This document shows positions 10,286 to 12,138 of a stretch of 12,138 nucleotides of DNA, piece after piece. The DNA is from Verrucomicrobia bacterium UBA1263 (GTDB lineage Bacteria > Verrucomicrobiota > Verrucomicrobiia > Limisphaerales > UBA1412). Every line of letters begins with the position of its first letter. The first letter of the stretch is position 1. The stretch is taken from the NCBI GenBank assembly GCA_002308515.1, contig DBVN01000079.1, positions 1 through 12,138 of the forward strand. Reading direction: 5' to 3'. The position numbers were made by a program, and so were the translations under genes. The notes under the pieces were generated by a model, which searched no databases, had not been told where the DNA came from, and saw only the letters and a program-made list of their open reading frames with translations.

Positions 10286-12138
10286 ATGAAGATTACACTC
10301 AACTGGCTTAAACAGTACACTGATTATAACGGAACGCCCGATGAATTAAAGGAAGACCTCACCATGATGGGCATGGAGGTAGAGGCGATGAGTCAAACCG
10401 CCTGTGAGTTTGACAACATCGTTGTGGCCCAGATCATGGCCAGCGAACCGCATCCCAACGCGGACAAGCTCTCCGTGAACCGTGTCAATGACGGCAAAGG
10501 CATCCGTCAAATCGTTTGCGGTGCCAAGAATTTCAAGGTCGGCGACAAAGTGCCTCTGGCTCTGCCCGGCTGCACCATGCCGCAAACCAATCCGGATGAA
10601 CCGCCAGTCCAAATCAAGGTCGGCAAACTCCGCGGTGTGGAAAGCCAGGGCATGATGTGCAGTGCCCGCGAGCTGGGACTCTCTCAGGATCACTCCGGTC
10701 TGATGATACTGCCGGAGGATGCTGTGGTCGGACAGCCTTTCGCTGAATTCCTGGGCAAGGCCGGTTCGGATGTCGTCTATGATCTGGAAATCACGCCTAA
10801 CCGCGCCGATCTGAACAGCGTGATCGGTGTCGCCCGCGAGATCAGCGCCGTGACCGGCAATCCCCTGCGCATCCCTCCGATTGATGATACCAAGCTGGAG
10901 GCGGCCACCGACAAGGCGGAACCCGTCAGCAAGTATGTAAATGTTCGTCTGGAAGACACGGAACTCTGTCCCCGGTATGTCGCGCGAGTGATCCGCGGTG
11001 TCAAGGTCGGTCCCAGTCCGGACTGGCTGAAAAGCGCTTTGGAAAAGGTCGGTCTGCGCAGCATCAACAATATCGTGGACGTGACCAACTACGTCATGCT
11101 GGAAACAGGTCAGCCTCTGCACGCCTTTGATTATCACCTGCTCAAGGCCAGGGAAGGCGCGGCCACTCCGGTCATCGTCGTCCGCCATGCCGCGGAAGGC
11201 GAGAAATTCACCACTTTGGACGGTCAGGAACACACTTTGACCGCGCAGATGCAGGTCATCGCCGATGAGACCCGCGCCACCGCTCTGGCCGGTGTGATGG
11301 GAGGTCTCAATACCGAGATCCAGAACGACACAGTGGATGTCCTGCTGGAAAGCGCTTATTTCAATCCTCAGAATGTCCGCGCCACTTCCAAGAAGCTGGC
11401 TCTGCATACGGACGCTTCCTACCGCTATGAACGCGGTGCGGATGTCAGCATCTGCGACTATGCCAGCCGCCGTGCCATGCAGCTCATTATCGAAACAGCC
11501 GGAGGCAAGCTCTGCGACGGCAGCGTGGACGTATGGCCCACTCCTCCCGCGGAAAAGACTCTGACCCTGCGCTATGAGCGCGCGAATGCTTTGCTGGGAA
11601 TTGATATCCCCAATGAAACACAAAAAGCCTACCTGGCCAGTCTCTGTCTGACACCTGTACCCCAGGCCACTCCGGAACTGGAAGCCACACAGGTCACCGT
11701 GAAGATCCCCACATACCGTGTGGATATGAAGGGCGAAGCGGACCTGATCGAGGAGATCGGCCGTCTCTATGGCGTGAACAAGATCCCTTCCCGTCTGCGT
11801 GTCGGCACACTGGGTTCCAATCCTTACGACAAGACGGTGGACGACCTGAACGAAGTCCGCACTCTGCTGACCGGCATGGGACTTTATGAAGCTCAGGGAC
11901 AGACCCTGATCGCCAAAGAGGATGCCGTCCGTTTCAGTCCGTATCCGCTGCCGGACAACGGTCCTGTCGCGCTGAAGAATCCTCTCAGCAGCGATATGGA
12001 TGTACTGCGTCCCAGTCTGCTGCCGGGCCTGCTCGCCAGCATCACCCACAATATCAATCACCGCACGCCGGATATCGCTCTCTTCGAGATCGGCCGCGTC
12101 TTTGTTCCCGCGGCTGACGGGAAATACACAGAGCAGCT
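10286..12138 (+). CDS. pheT: Phenylalanyl-tRNA synthetase beta subunit, N-terminal part (3' end outside window)
   Basis: Beta chain of the heterotetrameric enzyme that charges tRNA-Phe. It starts MKITLNWLKQYTDYNG and stays open to the window edge: 617 codons of a family length near 800. Seen in order: the N-terminal helix motif; the tRNA-binding OB domain (about residues 42-150, with EPHPNADKL and GVESQGMMCSARELGL); the B3/B4 editing domain beginning DLEITPNRADLNSVIGVARE (NNIVDVTNYVMLETGQPLHAFD follows, and LAGVMGGLNTEI); the B5 domain (YRVDMKGEADLIEEIGRLYG); and the start of the catalytic-like B6/B7 region (LKNPLSSDMDVLRPSLLPGL, ALFEIGRVF). The C-terminal anticodon-binding domain is outside. 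No Shine-Dalgarno site is evident. The usual upstream partner pheS is not adjacent; the peptide array occupies that position. Confidence 0.97.
   Translation, partial: MKITLNWLKQYTDYNGTPDELKEDLTMMGMEVEAMSQTACEFDNIVVAQIMASEPHPNADKLSVNRVNDGKGIRQIVCGAKNFKVGDKVPLALPGCTMPQTNPDEPPVQIKVGKLRGVESQGMMCSARELGLSQDHSGLMILPEDAVVGQPFAEFLGKAGSDVVYDLEITPNRADLNSVIGVAREISAVTGNPLRIPPIDDTKLEAATDKAEPVSKYVNVRLEDTELCPRYVARVIRGVKVGPSPDWLKSALEKVGLRSINNIVDVTNYVMLETGQPLHAFDYHLLKAREGAATPVIVVRHAAEGEKFTTLDGQEHTLTAQMQVIADETRATALAGVMGGLNTEIQNDTVDVLLESAYFNPQNVRATSKKLALHTDASYRYERGADVSICDYASRRAMQLIIETAGGKLCDGSVDVWPTPPAEKTLTLRYERANALLGIDIPNETQKAYLASLCLTPVPQATPELEATQVTVKIPTYRVDMKGEADLIEEIGRLYGVNKIPSRLRVGTLGSNPYDKTVDDLNEVRTLLTGMGLYEAQGQTLIAKEDAVRFSPYPLPDNGPVALKNPLSSDMDVLRPSLLPGLLASITHNINHRTPDIALFEIGRVFVPAADGKYTEQ

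Noticed and set aside
10346..12061. 571-codon minus-strand ORF opposite pheT
   Set aside because: Shadow of the clear pheT reading frame, with repetitive His/Gln/Asp composition typical of antisense frames.

Overview
The window looks like a chromosomal segment from a member of the PVC group, most likely Kiritimatiellota, Lentisphaerota or Verrucomicrobiota. This is inferred from a PEP-CTERM secreted protein, a secreted protein whose mature N-terminus has the 'VxSxNVVGYVNV' pattern I associate with these phyla, genes mostly without strong Shine-Dalgarno sites, and GC-richer housekeeping genes set in AT-rich spacers. The phylum is not proven by anything here.

Layout. At 1-1407 is the 3' end of dnaE (replicative polymerase alpha subunit). 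It is followed on the same strand by a small winged-helix-like protein (1423-1794), a three-helix membrane protein with a large C-terminal domain (1804-2721), and a frameshifted short relative of that membrane protein (2724-3070). Next is gdhA (3261-4604) with its own promoter and terminator. An Rpn/PD-(D/E)XK nuclease follows (4800-5636), and its C-terminal 68 codons are tandemly duplicated as a free-standing ORF (5639-5845). A 160-bp element made of five hairpins (5920-6079) separates this from two minus-strand secreted-protein genes (7362-6730, then 6691-6182 with a PEP-CTERM tail). A MATE efflux pump (7684-9093) and the 5' part of pheT (10286-end) flank a 1.05-kb region with no conventional gene.

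That region (9109-10150) is the most interesting part. It holds three tandem copies of a ~352-bp unit. Each copy encodes, on the minus strand, a 26-codon hydrophobic peptide (MI-x-EDY, a membrane-spanning core, and a basic R-containing end). Each copy also carries a conserved toxin-type promoter (TTGC..-17-TAGAAT), a ~130-nt 5' UTR, an invariant block around the ribosome-binding site and start codon, and a factor-independent terminator. On the plus strand each copy has a second promoter (TTGCAA-17-TAGATT) just beyond the toxin terminator, which would make a ~127-nt antisense RNA ending at a hairpin plus six T's on the toxin start codon. The hairpin arms change together between copies, so pairing is kept while the peptide stays 26 residues. 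This is the architecture of a type I toxin-antitoxin system, triplicated. I do not recognise the peptide as any named family.

The Rpn locus may be a second intragenic toxin/inhibitor arrangement: the duplicated ORF starts at exactly the internal Met-Cys codon pair where an internal start would give a small C-terminal protein. The secreted-protein pair, the pump and the housekeeping genes show no evident functional link to these elements; the window reads as core genes with accessory modules in the spacers.
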